From positions 1-28,733 of IMG/VR virus record IMGVR_UViG_3300020468_000052: 28,733 nt of DNA; one strand, 5' to 3'. This document shows positions 1 through 8,929 of the stretch, in pieces; within the stretch, counting starts at the first letter, position 1, and every line of letters starts with the position of its first letter. The notes under the pieces were generated by a model. That model was not told the DNA's origin. It saw only the letters and a program-made list of their open reading frames with translations, and ran no database searches. The DNA comes from a virus. The translations under genes were made by a program, and so were the position numbers.

Positions 1-898
1 CAAGTGTTGTTGGTGTATTTTGTATAATACTAAAATTAGGTTGGAAGTCTATGTTGACCCAAGCAGTACCATTGTACTGTAATAAATGGCCGTTCGCTAA
101 ATTACCACCTATTGTTGTATCATTTAAATCATTTTGACCGTAAGTTGGTTTGTTATTTAAATTGTTAAAGTTAAGATAGTATGTGCTATCAAAACCATCA
201 AGTGTGTCTGCATTTAGTCCACCGCCACCTGATGTAATATCATCTGCAGGTGCCCATTGCGTACCACTCCATTTTAAAACTTGTCCTGAAGTTGGAGCAG
301 TAGAAGTTGTGTCAACGTCTGTTAAATCACCAATGTCATTTGGAATACTTGGTTTGTTTGATAAATCTAAGTAACTTCCTGATGTAGCAACATTGTCTAA
401 ATTAGGAGTGCCTGAAATATCTGTGTATGCTATTCCTGAGTTTACAAATGCTGATCCGTTCCATTTTAGATATTGATTCGATATTGGTGCAACGATAGTT
501 GTATCTGTCAAACCTGCAAGTGTGCTTGAACCACCACTTCCTCCGCCTGTTGCGGATATTGTCATCAAGTTACTTGCGTCATTGTATTGAAGTGTAATGC
601 CTGAACCTGCTTGGAAAAGATTTGATATTCTATCATCAACCCTTTCATCTGTGTAAAATTTCTTTGTACCCTCTGTAATATCATCTGTAGTTGCAGGGAT
701 AGTAGGTTTACCTGTAAGGTCTGCATAAGCACCACTGAATGGATTATATGGTACATTATTAATAGTTAAACTTGTTGCTGAAATACTACCAGCACCTACA
801 ATACCAGAACCAGTTAAGTTTAAATTATCACCTATTGGCAACTCTTTAATCTTATTGCCGTCTCCTGTATCTACTATTAGTGGTATTCTGTTTGCCAT
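1..898 (-). CDS. Tail-fibre/virion structural protein, C-terminally truncated by window edge
   Basis: About 299 codons are open from an ATG at 896-898 to the window edge with no stop; the remainder lies outside. The start has a good ribosome site (AAGGATAAAG just upstream). The N-terminus (MANRIPLIVDTGDGNKIKEL) followed by low-complexity, Gly/Ser/Thr/Asn-rich sequence is typical of fibre proteins of marine T4-like phages. Two short repeats with the pattern DLTGKP.IP / DLSNKP.IP precede 'LTD.T...P....LKWNG..W' motifs (e.g. LKWNGSAF, LKWSGTQWAP, LQYNGTAWV). These repeat units are common in trimeric phage fibres. It follows the 142-residue fibre module on the same strand after 10 nt, so it is probably the distal gene of the late fibre operon. 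Exact virion position (side, long or short fibre) cannot be told. Confidence 0.8.
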   Translation of the reverse strand, partial: MANRIPLIVDTGDGNKIKELPIGDNLNLTGSGIVGAGSISATSLTINNVPYNPFSGAYADLTGKPTIPATTDDITEGTKKFYTDERVDDRISNLFQAGSGITLQYNDASNLMTISATGGGSGGSSTLAGLTDTTIVAPISNQYLKWNGSAFVNSGIAYTDISGTPNLDNVATSGSYLDLSNKPSIPNDIGDLTDVDTTSTAPTSGQVLKWSGTQWAPADDITSGGGGLNADTLDGFDSTYYLNFNNLNNKPTYGQNDLNDTTIGGNLANGHLLQYNGTAWVNIDFQPNFSIIQNTPTTL

Positions 899-908
899 AT
901 CTTTATCC

Positions 909-1337
909 TTATAGTGCCGCTATCCTTGTCTTGAAGTCAGCGAAATCCGTACTTGCCGCCACTGTTGATTTTAATGTTGATAATTTAATGTAACCTGGTA
1001 TTGTGCCATTTACTGCATCAACTAATAAACTTGAATCGTCTCCAAAGACAGATCCATTTATATCCCCTCTAAAACTTGTAGCAGTTATTGTGCTACCAAC
1101 TATATTGTTTGTGTTAGAATCAATAATCACAGTTGAATCTTGACCTATAACATCTCCAATGATGCTCTGTGAAATAGTTGCACCACCTTGATTTGCGATA
1201 CCTACCTGTCCTTCAACTATAACTATTCTTGCGTATAAATCTGTAAAGTTGTCTTGGGTTTTACTAAAGGCCGTTCTGATTGGATCACCGTCTCCTTTGT
1301 TAGCACTCGAACCTATGTTAATATTTTTTTGCGCCAT
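909..1337 (-). CDS. Short fibre-module protein (142 aa)
   Basis: This protein starts with MAQKNINIGSSANKGDGDPI, then an 'AFxKxxxNFTxLYA' stretch. The giant neighbour (1337-7816) has the same N-terminal pattern, so both probably share one attachment domain. The rest carries two copies of a 'GxxxxDDSxxxxDxxN' repeat (around residues 60-75 and 96-110) that recurs in the 991-residue plus-strand fibre. It looks like a fibre reduced to the attachment domain and a short stalk. It overlaps the upstream stop codon in a TAATG arrangement, which suggests translational coupling. Role: minor virion or fibre component by inference; no enzymatic motif is seen. Confidence 0.7.
   Translation of the reverse strand: MAQKNINIGSSANKGDGDPIRTAFSKTQDNFTDLYARIVIVEGQVGIANQGGATISQSIIGDVIGQDSTVIIDSNTNNIVGSTITATSFRGDINGSVFGDDSSLLVDAVNGTIPGYIKLSTLKSTVAASTDFADFKTRIAAL
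1023..1046 (-). repeat. 24-bp repeat, copy A (inverted relative to 14339-14362)
   Basis: These 24 bases are identical, in inverted orientation, to 14339-14362. Both copies encode the fibre repeat FGDDSSLL. Similarity continues imperfectly on both sides. It marks recent exchange or duplication between fibre genes on opposite strands. Confidence 0.85.
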
Positions 1338-4300
1338 TATACTCTACCCACCACTGCTTCAACTACACCTTTTCCAGCATCGTCTTTTGTGCCAATTGCT
1401 TTACCAATTACTGTACCAACGCCTGCTCTATTATTAGAAATTGCATAGCCTCTTGTTGATGCCGCAACAAGTAAGTCACCTTTTTTAACAATTCCAACAA
1501 CCTTAACAGGAACTCTACCTTGCAATGCAAGTGCAACAACATTGTCGCCTTCAAGTCCTTTGTTCATTAAGTAACCTGGATTTTCTGAAACAACCCCTGC
1601 TACTCTTGTATCATCTTTTAGTTGTGTAGTTGTAACTTCTTGTTCGCCACCGAATATCAATACTGTTCCAGTTTCATATTCTGAATCTGCCTTGTAGTTC
1701 TCAGCCAAGTCAGCATAAAGAGCCGTACTTGCTTGACCACTGAACGTAACTGCATGAACACTTAACCATTCACCTGTACCACTTGTACCTAATGTTTGTG
1801 TTTGATGTCCGCCTGGATTAAATCCTGTTGTAACTGCTTTAGCAACAGTTGTACCACCTGATACAAGTGCTACCTCATCTGCGTTGCTATAACCTGTGTT
1901 TGCACCTAAGCCAATACCAGTACCTTGTTGATCCTTTTCAGTTTGTGCTTCAATGAAGTTTGTAAGCACCCAAGGAGTAGCAAGTCTGCTTGTATTGTTG
2001 TAACCTGAGTTTGCCTGGAAGTAACTTTCTGTTACTCCAACTGCTCCCATATCTATACTTCCTGCGAATGATACAGTTGTTGTAGCATCAGTCGATCCAA
2101 TAGCACTCATAAATGTTCCAGTGCCTGGAGTTTTAAAGTTTACAGTTGAACTTGATGTATCAATAGTTGGGAATCCATCTACTCTAATAATTTGTCCATC
2201 AATGGATCCATCTGTATGTGTTTTAACAATTCTGTCTGCTTGACCACTTGTGGTAAACGCACCACCTGTGTTTACGATAGTTGAGAAAGGAATAGCAGTA
2301 ATTGGTCCTAGTGCGGAACTATCACCATCGTTTCTACCAAGTATATGATTATCAGCAATATTTTTTATTCTATCTAATTTTAATCCACCAGCATCAATTT
2401 CAATCCAACCACTTGTTGATGTAAACGTTGCTGAATCAAAACTTGCAAGTCCTAGGTTCGCTTGTGAAATACCTGTTGCATTTGCTCTAGTACCTGCGGC
2501 CTGCATAGCAAGTTTGCTTTGAGATATTTGTGCGTTGGTGTTTACATCTGCGTTTTCAATGCTACCATCTGTGATATCCATTGCAACGGTTTTGTTTGAA
2601 GCATCATATGTGAAGCCTACTGTACCTGTTGGTGTTGCAGTATCCCATTCTGTTCCTGTCCATACAATTATATCATTTGTTGCTCTAGTACCATTAGTAC
2701 CAGTACCATACATTAATGAATTACCAAACGGTGTTCTAGCATCTACATAAGATTTGTTTGCGGCGTCACTAGGTACAGCAGGATCACTCAAGTTAGATAA
2801 TCTTTGTGAACCAAAACTAATAGTTGCAGTTGGAGAAGTAGTACCATCAAGTGCAAGTGCACCTGGGCCTATTAATGGACTTACTGCCGCTCCATTTTTA
2901 TCAAAGCCTAATCTTGCATTTACGTATCCAACCACTGCTTCTTCTGTTGGAACTGAGTCTGATGCTTCGTCAGTCATTGAACTGTCTGAACTGAATTCAG
3001 TTATGACAACACCACGTTTAAATCCAATACCATCTAAGTTACTTAAGGCAATACTTGCCGCGAATGTAACCTGACCTGTACCTTGGTCAACTGTAAAGAA
3101 TCTACCAACACGGAAGAATCCATTTTGGTCTGTACTTACATAGAATACTCTACCTTTGCCACGTTCGTCAACTTCATTTGCTTGTACAGGACTTTGTGGA
3201 TCACCGTAAATTACACTTGGATAGTTTGAAGTGTTAAATCCGCCTGTACCAATTTGGTTGAAATCATGTCCTGTTGCTCTACAAGTAGAAATACTTACTG
3301 TCAGTGTTGCATTTTCACCAGCCGCCAATCCTGCTCTTAAAGTTATGGCCGCAGTCTGTACAACACTTGCCGCTAGTCCTGTTTGACCAGTACCACTAAC
3401 ATCTCCGTTAGCAACATCAGAAATACTTATTGTTGCGTATGTTCCTCTGTCAATGTAGTTGTTGATTTGGTGAAGTTTACCTGCGTGTGCAAATATCATA
3501 TCACCATTGTTTAATCTGTCAATATCAGTTTGCTCACTAATTTTTGCGATAGCAATTACGTCATCACCTGCCGCCGCACCCTGTGATGCTCCGCCGGCTC
3601 CTGAATAAGTTGTTAATGCCGCTTCAGTGTTTGCAACAATCATTCTAACATAATCAAAACTTGCGTCAAATGTTACAATACTATTTCCTGCAGGAACCTG
3701 TGTACCTAAACTATCTGTTTTACCAAACGCAATACTTCTGTAAGTAAATTTTTCGTTTTCATCAAACACGATTGCAGTTGATGGTCTAATTGGAGCGTCT
3801 TCTATTAAATCTGCGAACTGGAAGTTTTGTAATGCTCTGATTGTTACCTTATCGCCATTGCTTAACGCCGCTTGTAATCCATCACTACCACCAATGTTTA
3901 ATTGTATTACAGTTCCACTCTTACTTGCATTTGTGGCTGACTGTCCTGGTGCTGTCGTGCTTTGAATACTGTTTACTTCATATCTTACAATACCTGTTGA
4001 TCCACCATGATCTATTTCAAGTTCTGAAACGTTTAGTGGTAAGTCTGTGTAATCATATATGTAAACTTTGTTTTTGTTTATTGCGTTTACAAAGGTTGAA
4101 CCATCGTCATAGATCCTTGCAGTCTGTACCATGTTTTTAACAAGTGATATCTCGTCAACTAATTCGTTCGGATCAGATCCTGCTGATACAAGTCCAAAGT
4201 CACCGTTACTGTTTGATCCATTTAATGATCTAATACTTGAACCATTGTTAACGTAATATGCAACGTGGTTGTAATATGTAAATGTTGAAACCTGTTCTGA

Positions 4301-7300
4301 CAACGCACCATTGTTTACAACAATACCATAACCTAAATCGTTAACCTGTGTGTAGTCATTTGCCAACATACTTCTATTACCAGCAGTCTGTATAACAATG
4401 TCTGTATTATTAGGTAATACAAAACCATTACCGCTATTTGATGTTGGATTCAATAATAGTGTTGCCGTACCCGCTGGACCGTTGTAATTGATTACTGCAT
4501 CAATCTGATATCTTACACCATCAATATAGAATGGTGCAGGTGTTTCCGGTTTACGTAAAAATAATCCTGTTCCTGAAGAACTTGAAATGTTAAGTGTAAA
4601 TGCATCTGTTTTGCTAACAACCGTTGCTGGTAAGTTTGCAACAAAGGCATCAATGTACATACCACCTCTAAATGCTTTTGCATTTTTACTTGCACTAAAT
4701 GAAGATGCAACCTGTACATATGGTGATTTAATTAGAATTTGTCCTTCTGGATCAAGTACCTGTGCAAAACCTCCATGTCCTTGTATAGATACGTTCATGA
4801 TTCTGTTTGCATCGTTCATCAAGAATACGTCCATCTCTGTATTGTTTTTGGCTGTGCTTGAACTGTTTGATGGATCTGTTAGATAATGGAAACCGTAACG
4901 TGGATCATTTAAGGCCGCAAGTTGACTTAAACCATTTAATATAACTGCACTATGATTTGTTAAAAGTGTATTAACAGATGTCGTAACACCTGCCTCTGCC
5001 GCAGTTGAATCTATTTGTTGAGTTGTAACACTTTGTAAACTTGAAAAAGCAGTATTTGTTAAAATATAATCTTTTAATAATATCTTAACATAATCTATCA
5101 TTGCCGCAAATTGTTGTTGTTCATTTGGCGGACCTGCTAGAGTACTTGTTGTACCAATCCAATAACTTGTTGACCTTTTAGTTATAGAAGCATTACCACC
5201 ATACTTAACATCAAGTTGTAAAGCATCCATTAGTCTTCCTACGTCTCTTTCGTAGTTGGCTTTTTCATAATTAAAGCCTGCCCATATACCTGCGTTTGTG
5301 GCAATCTGAGCATCAACATAAGCCACTGCTTCGTCTTTTACATATTCTTTGTTTGCAGACAATAAATTAATTGCATTTGGATTACCTGTTGGAATAAGTT
5401 CTAATCCATCAAATTCATAATCTCTATAGAAGTAAGTTGTTCTCCAAGGTGATTGTGAAACACGTTTTAATGGTCTAATAATTGTACGTCTAAAGTCTGA
5501 ACCTTTGATTGAACAGTTTGCAGGAAGTTTGATTGGATAGTCTTCATAGTACTGTCCTGTTTCTACGTGTATTGTTATCTGTGTTGTCTTTGTAAAGTTT
5601 CCGTATTCTAATTCTTCACCTACTGAGAAAACTTGTGGTTCCTCTAATACAACCTCAACTGCATCATTACCAGCAGTATCCTGTCTTGTGTATTTTACGA
5701 TTCTTCCTAATGCACCTGATGTCTTACCTCTAATCATCTTACCAGGTAATATATCTACGTTATTAAGTTTACCTTGGTCAACCGCAGTTGCGCCAGAAGT
5801 AAATTTAAGTTTGTAAGTGCTACCTTCTACTAGTGTTGGTATTGAACTATATCCATTTTGAATAATGTTTTCAATGACTGTAAATTTGTTTCCAAATGAA
5901 CTTATTACTGTGCCATCAACACTTTGACTGTTATCTATTGTTTGCGTTACAACTTCTGGATAAACTTTTTGTCCTAATGAACAATTCCATGTTATGTTTT
6001 GTACTCTAACTATGTCTCCAGGTGATGCACCGTGTGGAGTAGCAGTTGTAATTTTTACATATCCTTGAACATTATCATAAACTGCATCTGTAATATTGTG
6101 TGTAACAGAATTAAATTCAACAGTACCGCCACTTACATAAGTGTGAACGTAACTGTTTGCTCCTGCATTGATTGAGATAGTTGTTGAACTATGATCTTTT
6201 TGTCTAACACCAAATCTGTTTTGATATGTGCTAGATGCAGTTACCGGAGTGTTAGTTAAGATGTGTGTCTTAATTACACTTTCAGCATGATTAAGTGCCG
6301 CCAGTGTTTGTGTTCTTTGTGTTGTTCTTGCTATCTGCCCTGATACTGTACTAAAATATCTTACGCCTGATTGTATTGCATGGAAGTTGGCATTCTGATC
6401 ATTTTGAATGTCTAATAACATTCCTTCAATAATTAATCCTAAATCTAATTTACACCTTGCTTGGTTGTAAACTAATTCAGGATATGTAGCATTTAAGAAT
6501 CCAATAGTTTCTTTCTGTACAAAATTTTTGTTTGGTGTTAATAATGCAACTGCCGGTGCCGCCAATGGATTCGCTGATACAATCGCTCCACTTGTTACCG
6601 CAGATTTATTTGCACCATCATTAAATGTAATTGTTTGTGTGTAAGCACCTGGCTCCTTAGGTGCCGCGAACATAATCTCTTGTGCTTTTTCCGCCGCTTT
6701 GTTAATTGACTTGTAGGCATAGTTTATACTTCTGCCTTCTTGTCCTGCAGGTGTTAATGTTTGTGCATCATCACCTTGTGTTGAAACAAATAAATCAACT
6801 GTTGAACTAAACGTAGAATTGTCTACGTAAAACTTTGTAGCCGCCTGTAAATCATCTGCGGAATTTGGAGTACCTTTGCCTGCTAAATCTCCTGGATGAT
6901 CATGCAAGTTCAAAGCACCAGTCATTGTGTCACCATCTCTTCTAGTGATAACTTTTCTTGGAAGTGCTTCGCTGTCTAAAAATTGTCCTGTTAATGCAGT
7001 ATCATATTCAGCATCTGTAATTGTGTGCGTACCTGTTGGAATACCTGATATTCCATCATTAGCATTAATTTTTGCAGTGTTATTTTTTGCACCAACTTCT
7101 GTTGAGTGGATACTTAATGTTGTGTTGTTAATAAATCTTACATAATAAGTAAAACCAGAACTTAAATTAGTTGCGTCAGCGCCTGTTGAATTATATCTGA
7201 ATGGCGTACCATTAACACTATTATCAAAACCATGTGATACTGTAATTAGATTTCCGTTAACGAAACTACCAATTGTTAGAGTGTAACCAGATCCTGTTGA

Positions 7301-7816
7301 AGGCTCATCTCTTACTCTAATTGCTTCACCTTTGACGTAATATTCTTGGTCAGCAAATTTTTTGTCTATAACTAAATCGTGTATTGTAACTGCGGTTGCG
7401 TGTAAGTTTCCAAGTGCAGTTGCAGTTGCATCTGATACTGGTGCAATTTTTCCAATACCATATAAACCAGCACCTGTTAAGTGTCCACCTAATGTTGGGG
7501 ATAAATCTTGTGCAACACTTGATCCTGTATTTGTAATTTTTAATTGCGTAGTAGATGTATTGTCGATTACAATACCTGCTCCACCAACAATGTCTTTCAT
7601 TAATATGGCCGAGCCTGCGGAATCAGTTACTGGTACTTTGTTTTGTCCTAATGTTGACGGGGTGTCTGATAATGCAGTAAATCCAATAGCACCACCTTGA
7701 CCAAATATTGCATAAAGTTCTGTAAAGTTTTCATTTGCTTTCTTAAACGCATCTCTGATACTATCACCCGAAGCATCATTCCCTTCAACACCGATATTAA
7801 TTACTTGTTTTGTCAT
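1337..7816 (-). CDS. Giant virion structural / tail-fibre protein (2159 aa)
   Basis: This is the largest gene of the window. Its N-terminus (MTKQVINIGVEGNDASGDSI, then AFKKANENFTELYA) matches that of the 142-residue protein downstream. Repeated 'A(A/T)K.YVD' units (ATKFYVDN, AANKSYVDAR) are typical of T4-like fibres. Around residues 740-790 there is a stretch with the pattern G.YYEDYPI.LP.N.SIKG.D.R.TIIRP, resembling the first turns of pectin-lyase-like beta-helices of marine phage structural proteins. The last 120 residues begin with ALYADLAENY and contain VAGVVSENPGYLMN and ALQGRVPVKVVG, a C-terminal domain recurring in phage fibres; in related proteins such domains can act as trimerisation or self-cleaving caps, which is not shown here. 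A TAGGAT ribosome site precedes the ATG. It lies 3 nt downstream of the Fe-S carrier gene. Probable host-contact fibre. Confidence 0.88.
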   Translation of the reverse strand: MTKQVINIGVEGNDASGDSIRDAFKKANENFTELYAIFGQGGAIGFTALSDTPSTLGQNKVPVTDSAGSAILMKDIVGGAGIVIDNTSTTQLKITNTGSSVAQDLSPTLGGHLTGAGLYGIGKIAPVSDATATALGNLHATAVTIHDLVIDKKFADQEYYVKGEAIRVRDEPSTGSGYTLTIGSFVNGNLITVSHGFDNSVNGTPFRYNSTGADATNLSSGFTYYVRFINNTTLSIHSTEVGAKNNTAKINANDGISGIPTGTHTITDAEYDTALTGQFLDSEALPRKVITRRDGDTMTGALNLHDHPGDLAGKGTPNSADDLQAATKFYVDNSTFSSTVDLFVSTQGDDAQTLTPAGQEGRSINYAYKSINKAAEKAQEIMFAAPKEPGAYTQTITFNDGANKSAVTSGAIVSANPLAAPAVALLTPNKNFVQKETIGFLNATYPELVYNQARCKLDLGLIIEGMLLDIQNDQNANFHAIQSGVRYFSTVSGQIARTTQRTQTLAALNHAESVIKTHILTNTPVTASSTYQNRFGVRQKDHSSTTISINAGANSYVHTYVSGGTVEFNSVTHNITDAVYDNVQGYVKITTATPHGASPGDIVRVQNITWNCSLGQKVYPEVVTQTIDNSQSVDGTVISSFGNKFTVIENIIQNGYSSIPTLVEGSTYKLKFTSGATAVDQGKLNNVDILPGKMIRGKTSGALGRIVKYTRQDTAGNDAVEVVLEEPQVFSVGEELEYGNFTKTTQITIHVETGQYYEDYPIKLPANCSIKGSDFRRTIIRPLKRVSQSPWRTTYFYRDYEFDGLELIPTGNPNAINLLSANKEYVKDEAVAYVDAQIATNAGIWAGFNYEKANYERDVGRLMDALQLDVKYGGNASITKRSTSYWIGTTSTLAGPPNEQQQFAAMIDYVKILLKDYILTNTAFSSLQSVTTQQIDSTAAEAGVTTSVNTLLTNHSAVILNGLSQLAALNDPRYGFHYLTDPSNSSSTAKNNTEMDVFLMNDANRIMNVSIQGHGGFAQVLDPEGQILIKSPYVQVASSFSASKNAKAFRGGMYIDAFVANLPATVVSKTDAFTLNISSSSGTGLFLRKPETPAPFYIDGVRYQIDAVINYNGPAGTATLLLNPTSNSGNGFVLPNNTDIVIQTAGNRSMLANDYTQVNDLGYGIVVNNGALSEQVSTFTYYNHVAYYVNNGSSIRSLNGSNSNGDFGLVSAGSDPNELVDEISLVKNMVQTARIYDDGSTFVNAINKNKVYIYDYTDLPLNVSELEIDHGGSTGIVRYEVNSIQSTTAPGQSATNASKSGTVIQLNIGGSDGLQAALSNGDKVTIRALQNFQFADLIEDAPIRPSTAIVFDENEKFTYRSIAFGKTDSLGTQVPAGNSIVTFDASFDYVRMIVANTEAALTTYSGAGGASQGAAAGDDVIAIAKISEQTDIDRLNNGDMIFAHAGKLHQINNYIDRGTYATISISDVANGDVSGTGQTGLAASVVQTAAITLRAGLAAGENATLTVSISTCRATGHDFNQIGTGGFNTSNYPSVIYGDPQSPVQANEVDERGKGRVFYVSTDQNGFFRVGRFFTVDQGTGQVTFAASIALSNLDGIGFKRGVVITEFSSDSSMTDEASDSVPTEEAVVGYVNARLGFDKNGAAVSPLIGPGALALDGTTSPTATISFGSQRLSNLSDPAVPSDAANKSYVDARTPFGNSLMYGTGTNGTRATNDIIVWTGTEWDTATPTGTVGFTYDASNKTVAMDITDGSIENADVNTNAQISQSKLAMQAAGTRANATGISQANLGLASFDSATFTSTSGWIEIDAGGLKLDRIKNIADNHILGRNDGDSSALGPITAIPFSTIVNTGGAFTTSGQADRIVKTHTDGSIDGQIIRVDGFPTIDTSSSTVNFKTPGTGTFMSAIGSTDATTTVSFAGSIDMGAVGVTESYFQANSGYNNTSRLATPWVLTNFIEAQTEKDQQGTGIGLGANTGYSNADEVALVSGGTTVAKAVTTGFNPGGHQTQTLGTSGTGEWLSVHAVTFSGQASTALYADLAENYKADSEYETGTVLIFGGEQEVTTTQLKDDTRVAGVVSENPGYLMNKGLEGDNVVALALQGRVPVKVVGIVKKGDLLVAASTRGYAISNNRAGVGTVIGKAIGTKDDAGKGVVEAVVGRV

Positions 7817-7819
7817 TTA

Positions 7820-8146
7820 TTAAAATCCTACGCTTTCGCCACATCCGCAACTTGATGTTGAGCCTGGATTCGTTACAGTAAAATACGAACCAAACACTTC
7901 TTTTTTATAATCTATAGTTGAACCTAACAAGTACATCACACTAGCAGGATCTACAATAAACTTTCCTTGTTCAAAATCAACAACTTCATCATCGTCGGCA
8001 ACCTTATCTTCAAGTGACCAATCATACTTGAAACCAGCACATCCACCACCTTTTAATGCTAGGCGTACTGCGTGTTTGCTGTTTTCTTTAAGCATAGTAG
8101 TCATATGCTCCTTTGCTGAATCCGTCAAAGTTACTATCGTTGACAT
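7820..8146 (-). CDS. HesB/IscA/ErpA-like A-type iron-sulfur carrier
   Basis: The 108-residue protein has the full A-type carrier architecture: a GGGCAGF motif with Cys36 and a C-terminal CGCG with Cys100 and Cys102, the three cysteines that bind iron or an Fe-S cluster in IscA/ErpA/HesB. Length and the 'L...GGGCAGF.Y' and 'D..S...L.GS.ID' blocks also match. These proteins pass Fe-S clusters to apo-enzymes; phage copies are known from marine T4-like phages and are usually treated as auxiliary metabolic genes. Here it is the first gene of the late fibre unit: a GATAAATA box lies 21 nt upstream and the stop is 3 nt from the giant fibre start. So it would be made late, together with tail parts. 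Whether it supports host metabolism or supplies iron to the virion is open. Confidence 0.93.
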   Translation of the reverse strand: MSTIVTLTDSAKEHMTTMLKENSKHAVRLALKGGGCAGFKYDWSLEDKVADDDEVVDFEQGKFIVDPASVMYLLGSTIDYKKEVFGSYFTVTNPGSTSSCGCGESVGF

Positions 8147-8166
8147 TATTGTCCCTCTGTTAAAGT

Positions 8167-8174
8167 TATTTATC
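8167..8174 (-). promoter_or_regulatory. T4-type late promoter box (GATAAATA)
   Basis: GATAAATA on the minus strand fits the NATAAATA late-promoter form of T4-like marine phages (T4: TATAAATA). Start would be near 8161, giving a leader of about 15 nt with an AGAGGG ribosome site before the Fe-S carrier ATG. Probably drives the carrier and the fibre genes behind it. Confidence 0.55.
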
Positions 8175-8198
8175 TATTATTTTACAAACCGAATGTAA

Positions 8199-8206
8199 TA
8201 TAAATA
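8199..8206 (+). promoter_or_regulatory. T4-type late promoter box (TATAAATA)
   Basis: A perfect T4 late octamer on the plus strand, divergent from the box at 8167-8174. The predicted start near 8212 lies only about 3 nt before the first ATG (8215) of the zinc-ribbon gene, so either the mRNA is leaderless or translation starts at the in-frame ATG at 8251. Confidence 0.6.
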
Positions 8207-8214
8207 GTTATAGT

Positions 8215-8502
8215 ATGTTTTTAAGAACTGAACAGGAAGTGAAGTATTATATGCGCCGTAGTAAAGGTGGTAAGCACCATACCTATAAACGTATGCGTAC
8301 CATTGTCGTGTTCCAATGTGATGATTGTAAAGAAGAATTTAAAAGAGACAAAGGTAAAGTTGATCCTAAACGTCTAGATAACGCCTATTACCATGTGTGT
8401 CCTAGTTGTGATCCTAAAAGATTTGCTCAAAAAAAGGGTGTCGAAAGACGTAAAACACTAGATTCTACAATCGACACCCTAGTAACTATAGATACTTTAT
8501 AA
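8215..8502 (+). CDS. Small zinc-ribbon protein, lone plus-strand gene
   Basis: The 95-residue basic protein has two CxxC knuckles (Cys35/Cys38 and Cys62/Cys65) separated by 23 residues, a zinc-ribbon layout, with many Lys/Arg and a 'RSKGGKHHTYKRMRT' stretch. A nucleic-acid-binding or zinc-structural role is likely; no nuclease residues are obvious. It is isolated on the plus strand between minus-strand genes and has its own late box (8199-8206). The start is uncertain: the ATG at 8215 has almost no leader if the late box is used, while the in-frame ATG at 8251 (83 residues) has a GAAG site 6 nt upstream. Its stop directly abuts the stop of the minus-strand gene at 8503. Similar small proteins occur in marine T4-like phages; function unknown. 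Confidence 0.8.
   Translation: MFLRTEQEVKYYMRRSKGGKHHTYKRMRTIVVFQCDDCKEEFKRDKGKVDPKRLDNAYYHVCPSCDPKRFAQKKGVERRKTLDSTIDTLVTIDTL
8435..8480. repeat. Perfect 10-bp inverted repeat inside a gene end
   Basis: AGGGTGTCGA (8435-8444) and TCGACACCCT (8471-8480) are perfect reverse complements 26 nt apart, within the last codons of the zinc-ribbon gene and near the convergent gene junction. No T-tract follows, so it is not a standard intrinsic terminator. Confidence 0.7.
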
Positions 8503-8676
8503 TTATTCAGACTTCCAAATAGTCCAAGCGCCGTAGGCTATTGCACCGTAGGCGGCAATCTTTGCCAATGGTCCTGCGATTAAAACAATAACGCCAACTG
8601 CGATTAAGAAGGCTCCGTCCCAAGATGTTCTTTCTTTGAAACGTTTGTTTGCCCAACTTTTAATTGTGCTTATCAT
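8503..8676 (-). CDS. Small membrane protein (57 aa)
   Basis: A 57-codon gene starting at the ATG at 8674-8676, with a strong AGGAG ribosome site about 10 nt upstream and a TAA stop at 8503-8505. The protein starts MISTIKSWANKRFKERTSWD and continues with a hydrophobic segment (about residues 22-50, AFLIAVGVIVLIAGP then AAYGAIAYGAW) and ends WTIWKSE. The basic N-terminus followed by one long or two short membrane spans fits an inner-membrane protein. Similar short proteins exist in T4-like marine phages without known function; a holin-like role is possible but nothing here demonstrates it. It is the last gene of the minus-strand run from superoxide dismutase. Confidence 0.75.
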   Translation of the reverse strand: MISTIKSWANKRFKERTSWDGAFLIAVGVIVLIAGPLAKIAAYGAIAYGAWTIWKSE

Positions 8677-8687
8677 GTCATATACTC

Positions 8688-8906
8688 CTATTTGTTTAAA
8701 CTTTTAAGATGCTTGTATAGTTGGTTAACCAATTTATCTTTGGTTAATCTTCTATCCAATTCTATCTTATGTTTTCTGCCTAGATCTTCTAAAGCCTTTT
8801 TAGTCATCTTACTTAGGTCAGCCTTTTTAGGGATCAACACTAAAGGTTTTAATTTCTTTGCCTTTTTAGGTGCTGAACCAAAAATTTTGTTTATCCAATT
8901 AAACAT
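8688..8906 (-). CDS. Small basic protein with SAP/Rho-N-like helical motif
   Basis: The 72-residue lysine-rich protein (MFNWINKIFGSAPKKAKKLK...) has a C-terminal half of the form 'LSKMTKKALEDLGRKHKIEL' then 'D.RLTKDKLVNQL', which resembles the helix-extended-helix of SAP or Rho N-terminal domains that bind nucleic acid. The match is by pattern only. A CGGAGAA ribosome site precedes the ATG. It sits between superoxide dismutase and the 57-residue membrane protein on the same strand. Function unknown; nucleic-acid binding is a reasonable guess. Confidence 0.7.
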   Translation of the reverse strand: MFNWINKIFGSAPKKAKKLKPLVLIPKKADLSKMTKKALEDLGRKHKIELDRRLTKDKLVNQLYKHLKSLNK

Positions 8907-8929
8907 TTATATTCTCCGTTTGCTTTTAA

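Noticed and set aside
1249-1448. Plus-strand open frames over the fibre genes
   Set aside because: They are shadows of the minus-strand fibre genes; biased composition keeps antisense frames open, as also at 2535-3074, 7362-7700 and 14296-14673.
8435-8480. Reading the inverted repeat as an intrinsic terminator
   Set aside because: There is no T-tract after the stem and the loop is 26 nt, so it does not fit a terminator.
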